Source: Thiopontia sp964344435
GTDB taxonomy: Bacteria > Pseudomonadota > Gammaproteobacteria > GCF-002020875
DNA length: 64,000 nucleotides
Direction of reading: 5' to 3'
Assembly: GCA_964344435.1 (NCBI GenBank)
Contig: CAYFNH010000001.1
Coordinates: 9,056 to 73,055, forward strand
Shown: positions 8,506 to 16,107 of the stretch, one piece after another
Layout: each line of letters begins with the position of its first letter
How positions within the stretch are numbered: the stretch's first letter is position 1
The notes under the pieces: generated by a model
What the model saw: the letters and a program-made list of their open reading frames with translations, nothing else
Told to the model about the DNA's origin: nothing
The model's database searches: none
Position numbers and translations under genes: made by a program

Positions 8506-11226
8506 TCAATCCGCTGCCGTCAAATGCCTCTGTAACACCCTCCGCAGCTGCTTCTCTTCAACCGGCTTGCTCAACACCCCATCACAACCCGCCGCTACCA
8601 TCTCCTCTTCGGTACCCTTCATCACATCGGCGGTCAGGGCATAGATCGGCCGGCTGAACCCCGTCTTACGCAGGGCCGTGGTCGCCTCCACCCCACTCAT
8701 CACCGGCATCTGCTTGTCCATCAGCACCAGATCCACCTCCTCGGCCAACCCCTTGTCGACCCCCTCCCGGCCATTATCGGCCACCACCACCTCGGCCCCG
8801 AGTCGCTTGATCATCTCGGCAACCAGCAGCTGGATCATCTGCGTATCCTCCACCACCAGCACGGTCCCACGCAGCTGGATCCGCTCCTCCGCATTTCGCT
8901 CTGCCTCTTCGTCGATTCGCTGTTCACTGGGGCGGAACGGCAGCTTCACCGTAAAGTGGCTGCCAACCCCCTCCGCACTCTCAACCGCAATATCACCGCC
9001 CATCATCTCCACCAGATTCCATGAGATATTGAGCCCGAGACCGGTGCCTCCAAACTTGCGGGTGATCGAACTGTCGGCCTGCTCAAAGGGTCTGAACAGC
9101 CGCTTGACCACCTCAGGTGACATGCCAAACCCGGTATCCTTGACCTCAAACCAGATCTGCTGGCTGCCACTATCAAGCGATACCATCAAGGTGACCTCGC
9201 CCTGCTCGGTGAACTTCACCGCATTGCTCAGTAGATTCATCAGAACCTGTCCGATCCGCACCGGGTCACCCACCAGTTTGTGACGGGGCTGGAAGGTTTG
9301 CACCACCTCAAAGCCAACCCCTGCCTCCTGGGTGCGCAGCGAGAAGACATCTTTCAATTCATGTATCAGCGCATCCAGGCTGTACTCCTCATCCACAATC
9401 TCGAACTTGCCCGCCTCAATCTTGGAGAGGTCGAGGATGTCATTGATGAGGGTGAGTTGGGTACGGCCCGACACGGTGATGGCATGCAACATACCGCTCT
9501 CCTTCTCGGTGAGCTTGTCGGTTATCAACCGGTTCAGCATCTCCGAGTAGCCGATGATCGAGGTCAACGGGGTACGTAGCTCATGACTCATCATCGCCAG
9601 GAACTGATCCTTGGCCCGGTTGGCCCGGATCGCATTCTCGGCATCCAGAATCTCGCGCAGGTCACTCAACACCACCACTTCGGCCGCACCTTGTCGCGTA
9701 CACTGCAGCTGCGTGCGTGCGATGCGTACCGGAATTTTCTCCCCCTCTGTAGAGCAGAGCTGCCCCTGCTCATCAAACAGCTCATCGATATGTTTGCCAA
9801 ACAGGGCCCGCTGCCCCATCCCGGTGAGCGTAACCGCCTTGGGGTTGCTGCGCAGAATTCTCTGCTCCTCGTTTAGCACCAACAGCCCCTGCTCCATCAC
9901 CTCGATAATGAGGTCGGTCTCCTGCTTGCTGCGCTCGAGCTCTCTGGACTGCTGTTCCAGCATCTCCTTGCGCTCGTTGACCTCCTCACTATAGACCTGG
10001 AATGCAGAGGCGAGACTGTTGACCTCAAGCACCCGGCTGATGGGGTGGTTATTGATATCGTCCCGCACCACCGAATCCCGCAGCCGCTCGATCGGGCTCG
10101 ACAACAACCTGGCCCGGCGGTAGGTGAGCAGCACCACAAACAGGAAGAGGACAACGGATGCCAGCACAATCTGGCGCTTCAGCGCCTCCACCGGCTGCAT
10201 CATCTCTTCCCGATCCTGCTTCACCACCATACCCCAGCCCAGTGCCGGGAGCCAGCGCCAGAGCGCATAGGCCTCTCTGCAGCTCGACTCCAGCACCCAT
10301 CCATCGCCATCCTTCTGCCCCAGTGCCCGTGTCATCGGAAACTGCATCGGTGATTGCTCCCGCAGGGCGATACAGTCCGCATCGGGCTGTCTGCGCTCCA
10401 TCTCGCGGAAGTGGTTGAGGAAGGTTAGACCGCGCCTGACCTTGTCATCGCGCCAGTGCGCCACCAGCACCTCACCGGTCTTCCCCAGGCCACTATAGCT
10501 CTCCATCAGGTCACGGAAACGTTGCAGGGGGAATGGGGCTACCAGTACTGCCAGAATCTCTTTGCGGTACGGAGAGTAGACCGGCACCCCGATCCACGCC
10601 ATCGAGCGTTCCGAAATCTCGCTGAAACCGTACCGGGAGACGGCAGCCTGCCCGGTTTGACGCACCTGCTGGATCATCCGGGCCAGTGGCGAAGGGGTAT
10701 CCACCATCAGCTCATCCAGCCGCTCACCGTGGCTGATCAGGTAACGATCTCCGGTATTGGCCGTCATGAATCGCCCCTGCAGATCAAACAGCAGCAGATC
10801 CTTGTTTATCACCAGAGAGAGTTCTCGGCGTATACTACCCAGTTTGGTCTGGTGATAAATCTGCTGTATCGCCTCAGTGCTATCCATATACACCCAATCA
10901 TCACCCGTCTGCTGCTGGGGACGACTCTGTATTACACCATGAAGTGCCGCCCTCAAAGCCCGGCTGTTGGCCACCTGCTGCAGGGCCTGGCGCTCCACTT
11001 CATACATCGACTCGATCCGGTTAATGCGGAACTGAGCATGGTATTTCAGTGAATCCACCACAGTATCCACCACCACTCGCTCGGAGACGAAATAGATCAG
11101 CCACCCCAGTGCGGTAACTGCAAACAGTATGGTCAACAATGTGCTACGCAGCTGGTGGTAGAGCAGAGGCTGCGGGGTTCCCCGATAGCCCTTGCTCTCA
11201 GCGCGTGGCAAACGTTTGCCAAACAT
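8506..11226 (-). CDS. Hybrid sensor histidine kinase/response regulator
   Basis: A 906-residue inner-membrane kinase. The chosen ATG (11226) has GGGGGAG nine bases upstream; a TTG six codons earlier is possible. Order: membrane segment (about 25-45), a large periplasmic sensor of about 300 residues, a second membrane segment near 350, a HAMP-like linker and coiled coil, a PAS-like segment, HisKA with MSHELRTPLTSIIGYSEM (His near 544), HATPase with DTGFGMS and GGTGLGLNIS, and a C-terminal receiver with VLMDKQMPVMSG and the KPVEE lysine loop. The stop lies eight bases from the end of the diguanylate cyclase gene, so the two converge. Ligand and output unknown; no separate Hpt protein is nearby. 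Confidence 0.92.
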   Translation of the reverse strand: MFGKRLPRAESKGYRGTPQPLLYHQLRSTLLTILFAVTALGWLIYFVSERVVVDTVVDSLKYHAQFRINRIESMYEVERQALQQVANSRALRAALHGVIQSRPQQQTGDDWVYMDSTEAIQQIYHQTKLGSIRRELSLVINKDLLLFDLQGRFMTANTGDRYLISHGERLDELMVDTPSPLARMIQQVRQTGQAAVSRYGFSEISERSMAWIGVPVYSPYRKEILAVLVAPFPLQRFRDLMESYSGLGKTGEVLVAHWRDDKVRRGLTFLNHFREMERRQPDADCIALREQSPMQFPMTRALGQKDGDGWVLESSCREAYALWRWLPALGWGMVVKQDREEMMQPVEALKRQIVLASVVLFLFVVLLTYRRARLLSSPIERLRDSVVRDDINNHPISRVLEVNSLASAFQVYSEEVNERKEMLEQQSRELERSKQETDLIIEVMEQGLLVLNEEQRILRSNPKAVTLTGMGQRALFGKHIDELFDEQGQLCSTEGEKIPVRIARTQLQCTRQGAAEVVVLSDLREILDAENAIRANRAKDQFLAMMSHELRTPLTSIIGYSEMLNRLITDKLTEKESGMLHAITVSGRTQLTLINDILDLSKIEAGKFEIVDEEYSLDALIHELKDVFSLRTQEAGVGFEVVQTFQPRHKLVGDPVRIGQVLMNLLSNAVKFTEQGEVTLMVSLDSGSQQIWFEVKDTGFGMSPEVVKRLFRPFEQADSSITRKFGGTGLGLNISWNLVEMMGGDIAVESAEGVGSHFTVKLPFRPSEQRIDEEAERNAEERIQLRGTVLVVEDTQMIQLLVAEMIKRLGAEVVVADNGREGVDKGLAEEVDLVLMDKQMPVMSGVEATTALRKTGFSRPIYALTADVMKGTEEEMVAAGCDGVLSKPVEEKQLRRVLQRHLTAAD

Positions 11227-11274
11227 GGTGATAGGCTCCCCCAATGTTCAAGATTCCCCAATATAAATCGTCTT

Positions 11275-11384
11275 AAAAGTGATGGCAGTCCTGATCTGCG
11301 GCCGTCTGTGGGCAAGGAAGCCCACTGTAGAGCGACACAGAGATGTGCTTGAGCGTGTCGCAGACAGGAGCTGCCATTACTTTT
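11275..11384 (+). repeat. Intergenic palindromic repeat, copy B
   Basis: This lies in the long gap (11227-11566) between the hybrid kinase and coaX. Outer arms AAAAGTGATGGCAG (11275-11288) and CTGCCATTACTTTT (11371-11384) pair with one wobble. Inner hairpins are GTGGGCAAGGAAGCCCAC (11308-11325) and CACAGAGATGTG (11336-11347). It is alignable with copy A along its whole length, but paired bases have changed together: the stem around the shared TGGCAG differs, and TGCAACC/GGTTGCA has become CTGCG/CGCAG. The flanking genes read on the minus strand, so the GGA sense is antisense to them. Confidence 0.85.
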
Positions 11385-11503
11385 AAAACCATTGATACAG
11401 GCGTATGAAACCCATTTCCCCGCAGACAGAAACGCTTGACAGGAGCTCCTCAACTCCCCGTTCTGCTTTGCAGTCAACAGACTACCTGTATACCGATCCC
11501 CCC

Positions 11504-11532
11504 ATTATGCCAGTGATGGCTTTACTTGACCA
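11504..11532 (-). promoter_or_regulatory. Possible promoter for the hybrid kinase
   Basis: On the minus strand TGGTCA (11527-11532) and CATAAT (11504-11509) are 17 bases apart, a moderate sigma-70 match. Transcription from here would give a leader of roughly 270 bases containing the complement of repeat copy B before the kinase start. Nothing else that looks like a gene is seen in this 340-base gap. Confidence 0.35.
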
Positions 11533-11566
11533 TATAGTTCAACAATTTCAAAAATAGCCGCGACCA

Positions 11567-12289
11567 CTATGGCATGGTTACCAACGCAAGCCCCTGCAGT
11601 ATCAGATCTTCCACTATCCGAAAAGGCAGCCCCAGCTGTTGCTGCAGGGCTGCCGCATCCCCACCAGTCAGTATCAGTTCAAATGCCCCCTGCTGCTGCT
11701 CGATCTGTTGCAACAGAACCTCGACCACCCCCGGCTCCTCTACCGACTGAGACATCAGTGCCTGTGCCGTGGCAGTGCCCAGCAGCTCCCCTCCCACCCG
11801 ATCACTCTGGCGCAAATGAGGTGCATTTTGTAGCAGTGTCTCCATGGTGGAGCCAAAACCGGGCAGGATATTGCCCCCTCGATGGTGGCCACTGCGGTCA
11901 ACATAGTCGATGGTTACTGCAGTACCACAATCGACCAGACAGAAGGCGGTATGCAGTTGCTCCCACGCCGCGACCATCCCCAGCCAGCGATCGATGCCCA
12001 GCTGCTGTGGTTGCCGATATCCGTTGTGCAGCCCCCTGCAAACCACCCCTGTCTTCACCTCCTCAGCCTCCATGCCCCATACCTCGACCAACCAGCACTG
12101 GAGCTGCTGGAAGCGGCGCTCACCGGCGCTGTTGCTGAGGAATATATGCTGTGGAGCGGGACGGTTATGCCACTGCTGCACGACGCTTTGCGCTGCCGCC
12201 CACGCCACTGCACCCCGCTCAACCAGCTTCTGCTGGTGCTGCCAACCCCACTTAATACGGCTGTTGCCGGAGTCGATCAGCAGATTCAA
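11567..12289 (-). CDS. coaX: Type III pantothenate kinase CoaX
   Basis: Catalyses the first step of coenzyme A synthesis, phosphorylating pantothenate. Family motifs are all present: the N-terminal phosphate loop LLIDSGNSRIKWG, GIDRWLGMVAAW, DCGTAVTIDYVD and GGNILPGFGSTMETLLQNA. The frame is open upstream to 12370, inside birA. The family normally starts right at this phosphate loop, so I place the start at the TTG at 12289, just after the birA stop (12291). The ATG at 12340, overlapping birA, is the alternative. The birA-coaX order is common in gammaproteobacteria. Confidence 0.9.
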   Translation of the reverse strand: MNLLIDSGNSRIKWGWQHQQKLVERGAVAWAAAQSVVQQWHNRPAPQHIFLSNSAGERRFQQLQCWLVEVWGMEAEEVKTGVVCRGLHNGYRQPQQLGIDRWLGMVAAWEQLHTAFCLVDCGTAVTIDYVDRSGHHRGGNILPGFGSTMETLLQNAPHLRQSDRVGGELLGTATAQALMSQSVEEPGVVEVLLQQIEQQQGAFELILTGGDAAALQQQLGLPFRIVEDLILQGLALVTMP

Positions 12290-12290
12290 C

Positions 12291-13298
12291 TCATTCTGTC
12301 CGGGGAGAAACGGGCCGGGAGGAGAGCCGCAGGGATACATCCCCACTGAAGTGACTGACAATTTCACCATCTTGTTCTACCCGCAGCGCTCCGTGTGGAT
12401 CAATCCCGCGGGCAATACCGTGAATGACCTCTCCCTCCTGGTGGATTGCGACCGGAAGATCCCGCACCCGGTCGAGCCGCTGCCACTCCGAGGAGATTGC
12501 ATTCAGCCCACGTTGCTCGAACTGCTGTAACAGAGGAATCAGATGGTTGAGCAGCATGGCCGCCAGCCGGTTGCGCGAAGGCGGTGACTGGAGATGGTGA
12601 GCCAGCGCAGTCCAGGGCTGATCGATCCGCTGCTCGACATCGGCCAGCGCTATATTCAGCCCCACCCCAACCACTACATCGGTAGGCCCTTCACTCTCCC
12701 CCTCCAGCTCAATCAGCACCCCGCCCAGTTTCTGATCACGATAGTGCAGGTCGTTGGGCCATTTCAGTTTTACCCCCTCCAGCCCGATGCTCTCAACCGC
12801 CTGTGCCAGGGCAACCCCAACCACCAACCCCAAACCGCTCAAGCTCATCAACCCACCCGGGAAGCGCCACAACAGGGAGCAGTACAGGCTTCCGCCAAAG
12901 GGAGACAGCCACTGCTTGCCTCTGCGTCCGCGCCCGTCAGACTGATGCTCTGCCAGCAGCACGGCACCCGAATGGGCGCTGCCATCACGCAGACGGCGCA
13001 TCAGTTCACTGTTGGTGGAGTCACAACTCCAGAACCGCTCCACCCCACTCAGGCTAGTCGCCACCTTCGCATCGAGTTGAGCCTCTATCTCCTGGGGGTT
13101 GAGCAGAGTCAGTGCCGATGGCAGCGCATATCCCTGCCGCTGTTGCGAATGGATCTCGACCCCCAATGCCTGCAGCGCCTTGACCTGTTTCCAGACCGCC
13201 GCCCGGCCAATGCCGAGAGCGCTACCCAGTGCGGTACCACTGTGTAGCGCCCCATCCGCAAGTCGCTGCAGCAGCTGCTGCTGTACCGCAGAGATCAC
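12291..13298 (-). CDS. birA: Biotin-[acetyl-CoA-carboxylase] ligase / biotin operon repressor BirA
   Basis: A 335-residue bifunctional BirA. Residues 1-60 form a winged helix (GTALGSALGIGRAAVWKQVKAL), the central domain carries the biotinoyl-AMP loop GRGRRGKQW and the KWPNDLHY segment, and a C-terminal SH3-like domain follows. It attaches biotin to acetyl-CoA carboxylase and can repress biotin synthesis genes. Its ATG overlaps the dsbA stop (ATGA), so dsbA-birA-coaX look like one minus-strand operon. Confidence 0.95.
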   Translation of the reverse strand: MISAVQQQLLQRLADGALHSGTALGSALGIGRAAVWKQVKALQALGVEIHSQQRQGYALPSALTLLNPQEIEAQLDAKVATSLSGVERFWSCDSTNSELMRRLRDGSAHSGAVLLAEHQSDGRGRRGKQWLSPFGGSLYCSLLWRFPGGLMSLSGLGLVVGVALAQAVESIGLEGVKLKWPNDLHYRDQKLGGVLIELEGESEGPTDVVVGVGLNIALADVEQRIDQPWTALAHHLQSPPSRNRLAAMLLNHLIPLLQQFEQRGLNAISSEWQRLDRVRDLPVAIHQEGEVIHGIARGIDPHGALRVEQDGEIVSHFSGDVSLRLSSRPVSPRTE

Positions 13299-13939
13299 TG
13301 TGCCGCAGCCAACTCCTTGGCAACCAGATATTCAATTACCTCGAACATCTTTCCAGTACCTCCGGCAGAGCCGGCATCGACCAGATATTTACCAGCCACC
13401 ACCACTGCCGGCACCCCTTGAATGCCCGACTGACGGGTCATGCGATAGGCCTGTTTGACCCGGGTTTGCACCCCGAAAGAGCTCCAGGTTTTTTCAACCG
13501 TCTCTTTGGGTACCCCCAGCTTCTCAAACAGCGCCTTGATTTCCCGCTCATCCTTGGCCAGATTGCGGTTTTCATTCAGATGGATACCATTAAACAGGGC
13601 CGGATGTGCCTGGTCGAGCACCCCCAACAGCGCTGCGGTATAGAAGGCCTGTGCGGCAGGAGCCCAGCTGGCACCCAAGATCGCTGGCTGCATCTGGAAG
13701 TTGACCCCTGGCGGGTTCTTTTCCAGCCACTCATGCACCACCGGCTCGAGGTGAAAACAGTGGGGGCAGCCATACCAGAAGTACTCCCGTACCTCGACCT
13801 TGCCCGGCTCCTCAACGGTGCGCAACGGATCGTTGATCAGGGTGTACTCCACCCCCTCCATAAACTCTTCTGCCACACTGGCCCAGCTCAGCATCAGCCC
13901 TGCAATCAATGCAACCGCTGCAATCCATCCTCTCTTCAT
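13295..13939 (-). CDS. dsbA: Thiol:disulfide interchange protein DsbA
   Basis: Periplasmic disulfide oxidase of the thioredoxin fold. The chosen ATG at 13939 follows AGGGAG and begins a clear signal peptide (MKRGWIAAVALIAGLMLSWA); upstream in-frame codons run into the palindromic repeat and are not convincing. The active site is CPHC in YFWYGCPHCFHLEP, the E. coli DsbA dipeptide, and the cis-Pro loop GVPAVVVAGKY is present. The mature protein is about 190 residues. It is first in the dsbA-birA-coaX run. Confidence 0.95.
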   Translation of the reverse strand: MKRGWIAAVALIAGLMLSWASVAEEFMEGVEYTLINDPLRTVEEPGKVEVREYFWYGCPHCFHLEPVVHEWLEKNPPGVNFQMQPAILGASWAPAAQAFYTAALLGVLDQAHPALFNGIHLNENRNLAKDEREIKALFEKLGVPKETVEKTWSSFGVQTRVKQAYRMTRQSGIQGVPAVVVAGKYLVDAGSAGGTGKMFEVIEYLVAKELAAAQ

Positions 13940-13976
13940 ACTTGTACTCCCTTCTCTATAAGTCTTCTGGAAAGTT

Positions 13977-14074
13977 CGTTCGTACCGCGATTCCAGGTTG
14001 TCTGCAGCCATGGATGGCTGCGGTCAAGCGACACAAGGATGTGCTTGAGCGTACCTGGAGTCGCGGTACGAACG
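13977..14074 (+). repeat. Intergenic palindromic repeat, copy C
   Basis: This lies between dsbA and the cytochrome gene. The outer arms at 13977-13998 and 14053-14074 pair over 22 bases with one mismatch and share no sequence with the outer arms of copies A and B. The inner hairpins GCAGCCATGGATGGCTGC (14004-14021) and CACAAGGATGTG (14032-14043) keep the same layout. The stretch from GCGACACAAGG to TGCTTGAGCG is nearly identical to the other copies, so the core and architecture, not the stem sequence, are conserved. Confidence 0.85.
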
Positions 14075-14150
14075 GACTCATGCAATGCTTTAATTCAATT
14101 GACTGGTTATGACAACCACCATCCTATCGGGTTCCCCCATGCGCTTCCAC

Positions 14151-14179
14151 AAAAAAGGGCCGCAACAGCGGCCCTTTTT
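14151..14179 (-). terminator. Rho-independent terminator of the cytochrome c gene
   Basis: A perfect 12-base stem (14152-14163 with 14168-14179) around a four-base loop, with a T run on the minus strand, sits 20 bases after the stop of the minus-strand cytochrome gene. The A/T flanks on both sides would allow it to work in either direction. Confidence 0.9.
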
Positions 14180-14198
14180 GACAGCAGTTCCTGACCAG

Positions 14199-15239
14199 TT
14201 ACAGACCAGACTGCGACAGCATGTACTCTATCGCCGCCTTCAGCTCTGCATCCTTCAGAGAGGAGCCACCACGTGGCGCCATCGCGGTACCGGCTACCCC
14301 GGCAATCGCACTCTTGACCAACCCATCTACGCTGCCCGCCTTCTGCAGACGTGGCTCCCAGTTCTCCTTGACGCCGGACTGGGGAGCATTGAGGGCTGGA
14401 GCCGCAGGGCCATGACAGGCAAAACAGGCTCCCTGGAACAGGGTGGCACCATCGGCCGCACCACCTGTTGCTGCTGGTGCAGCTGCTACCTCGGCAGGCT
14501 TCTCTTGTGCTGCCGGAGCCGGGGCTGCCGCCTCTTCTGCAGCAGCAACGGGAGCCGCAGGGGCAGTGGCTACCTTGGCTGCTGGCGCCCCCATCGAACC
14601 CAGATAGGCGGTAATCGCAGCGATATCGGCATCACTCAGCACCGAAGCAACATCACGCATCATCTTGTTGGGATCATTCTCCCGGGTACCCTCACGGAAT
14701 GCATGCAACTGAGCGACGGTATAGCCCTCCAGCTGACCGCTCAGGGCCGGCCACCGGGCCAGATCATTACCCGCAGCATCCGGACCATGACAGGCCATAC
14801 AGGCACTGATGCCACGCGCCATATCACCGCCCTGATAGAGCGCCTTGCCCTGGGCAACCAACGCTGCATCTCCGGCGGATCCCGCCTTGCCGGCAACGGT
14901 TGCATAGTAGGCACCGAGGTTGGCCATATCGGCATCACTCAACCCCATGGCCTGACCGGTCATCAGTGCATCCTTGCGTGCGCCTGACTTGAAGTCCTGC
15001 AGCTGCTTGACCATATAGCCACCATTCTGTCCTGCCAGAGAAGGAACCGCCTTGGTCTTTCCCGGATTCATCGGATCCGGAAACGCAGGATTGCCTTCAC
15101 CATTCATACCGTGGCACGCACCACAGACAGCGGCCTTGGCCTTACCTGCATTCACATCACCCGCAGCTGCTGCCGCACCAGAGACGGCCAGCGCAACCGC
15201 TGCAACCAGAGTGTTTGTCCAATCGACCTTCTTCATCAA
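14199..15239 (-). CDS. Triheme cytochrome c: diheme c4-like part fused to a c5-like domain
   Basis: A 346-residue exported electron carrier with a signal peptide (cleavage near VSGAAAAAG) and three heme-binding CxxCH sites: CGACH, CMACH and CFACH. The first two lie in tandem domains like cytochrome c4, each followed by distal Met segments (ALMTGQAMGLSD; NDPNKMMRDVASVLSD). Then comes an Ala/Pro-rich linker of about 45 residues (APAAPVAAAEE onward), and then a third domain with FQGACFACHG and GTAMAPRGG, like cytochrome c5. AAGGAA precedes the ATG. It should carry electrons in the periplasm, for example to a terminal oxidase. It has its own promoter and terminator, so it is probably a single-gene unit. 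Confidence 0.92.
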   Translation of the reverse strand: MMKKVDWTNTLVAAVALAVSGAAAAAGDVNAGKAKAAVCGACHGMNGEGNPAFPDPMNPGKTKAVPSLAGQNGGYMVKQLQDFKSGARKDALMTGQAMGLSDADMANLGAYYATVAGKAGSAGDAALVAQGKALYQGGDMARGISACMACHGPDAAGNDLARWPALSGQLEGYTVAQLHAFREGTRENDPNKMMRDVASVLSDADIAAITAYLGSMGAPAAKVATAPAAPVAAAEEAAAPAPAAQEKPAEVAAAPAATGGAADGATLFQGACFACHGPAAPALNAPQSGVKENWEPRLQKAGSVDGLVKSAIAGVAGTAMAPRGGSSLKDAELKAAIEYMLSQSGL

Positions 15240-15324
15240 TCTGTTCCTTATTTCCTATTTGAGTGGCTTCAACCCCACGGCATGCGTGCAGACAAGTATC
15301 CGCACAAGTAATAGAAGATTGGCA

Positions 15325-15352
15325 ATTATATTCGTAATTGCTGCAACTGCAA
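15325..15352 (-). promoter_or_regulatory. Sigma-70 promoter of the cytochrome c gene
   Basis: On the minus strand TTGCAG (15347-15352), a 16-base spacer and a perfect TATAAT (15325-15330) lie about 85 bases before the start codon. The direct repeat TTGCAGTTGCAG covers the -35. Confidence 0.65.
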
Positions 15353-15353
15353 G

Positions 15354-15381
15354 TTGTGGCTCAGCCAGCGCCCCCTATAAT
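15354..15381 (+). promoter_or_regulatory. Sigma-70 promoter of engB, close enough to give a leaderless mRNA
   Basis: TTGTGG (15354-15359), a 16-base spacer and a perfect TATAAT (15376-15381) end six bases before the engB ATG at 15388. Transcription would start at or next to the A of the ATG, and no Shine-Dalgarno sequence is present. Confidence 0.55.
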
Positions 15382-15387
15382 GGGCGC

Positions 15388-15984
15388 ATGAACCTCAATC
15401 AGGCTACCTTTACCACCAGTGCCCCAAAGCTCTCACGCTGTCCCGGGGAGAGCATTGCCGAGGTCGCCTTTGCGGGCCGCTCCAATGCCGGAAAGTCGAG
15501 TGCACTCAACCGCCTAACCGGCATCAAAGGACTCGCCCGTACCAGCAAGACCCCCGGGCGTACCCAACTGATCAACTACTTTGCACTCGACGAGCGGCAC
15601 TACCTGGTTGATCTTCCCGGATATGGTTTTGCCAAGGTACCCACTCGGGTTCGACAGGAGTGGGAGAAAAATCTGGGGGACTATCTGCAACGCAGAGAGG
15701 CCCTCAAGGGGCTGATCATCCTGATGGATATCCGTCATCCGATGACCGAAAACGACCGTCAGATGGTGGCCTGGAGCCACCACATCGAGCTACCGATTCA
15801 CATTCTGCTAACCAAGGCGGACAAGCTGAAACGGGGGGCGGCGATGGCAGCCCTGCACAAGGTGGAGAAGATCGTGCGGGAGGAGTTCCCCGGAATCACC
15901 GTGCAGATTTTCTCTTCCACCAAGGGGATCGGTCTGGAGCAGGCTCGCCGGCAGGTAATTGGCTGGCTATATGCAACCTACTGA
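15388..15984 (+). CDS. engB: Ribosome biogenesis GTP-binding protein EngB (YihA/YsxC)
   Basis: A 198-residue GTPase needed for late 50S assembly and linked to division. G1 is GRSNAGKSS (residues 30-38), the switch region is TSKTPGRTQLINYF, G3 is DLPGYGFA and G4 is LTKADKL. The frame is open much further upstream, but that part crosses the cytochrome gene and its promoters; the ATG at 15388 gives the standard MNLNQATF start. engB next to cytochrome c4-type genes and polA is a common gammaproteobacterial order. Confidence 0.96.
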   Translation: MNLNQATFTTSAPKLSRCPGESIAEVAFAGRSNAGKSSALNRLTGIKGLARTSKTPGRTQLINYFALDERHYLVDLPGYGFAKVPTRVRQEWEKNLGDYLQRREALKGLIILMDIRHPMTENDRQMVAWSHHIELPIHILLTKADKLKRGAAMAALHKVEKIVREEFPGITVQIFSSTKGIGLEQARRQVIGWLYATY

Positions 15985-15985
15985 A

Positions 15986-16036
15986 GCATAAAAAGAAAAA
16001 CCCCGTTCAGGCAAGGGAGGAGTTCCTGAACGGGGT
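15986..16036 (-). terminator. Rho-independent terminator of polA
   Basis: The 12-base stem ACCCCGTTCAGG (16000-16011) pairs with CCTGAACGGGGT (16025-16036). On the minus strand it is followed by TTTTTCTTTTT, ideal for polA, whose stop is 72 bases upstream. It also sits just after engB, so it may block read-through in both directions. Confidence 0.85.
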
Positions 16037-16107
16037 GGCTGTATCAATTACAACAGTACAGTTACCCGTTAAGACACCTTGAACGGGGAAAAGTTCACTG
16101 ATTTTTT

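Noticed and set aside
5678..14074. The palindromic repeats as integron attC sites or a CRISPR relic
   Set aside because: No GTTRRRY-type core, no integrase, no regular spacing and no cas genes; the copies lie singly in separate gaps.
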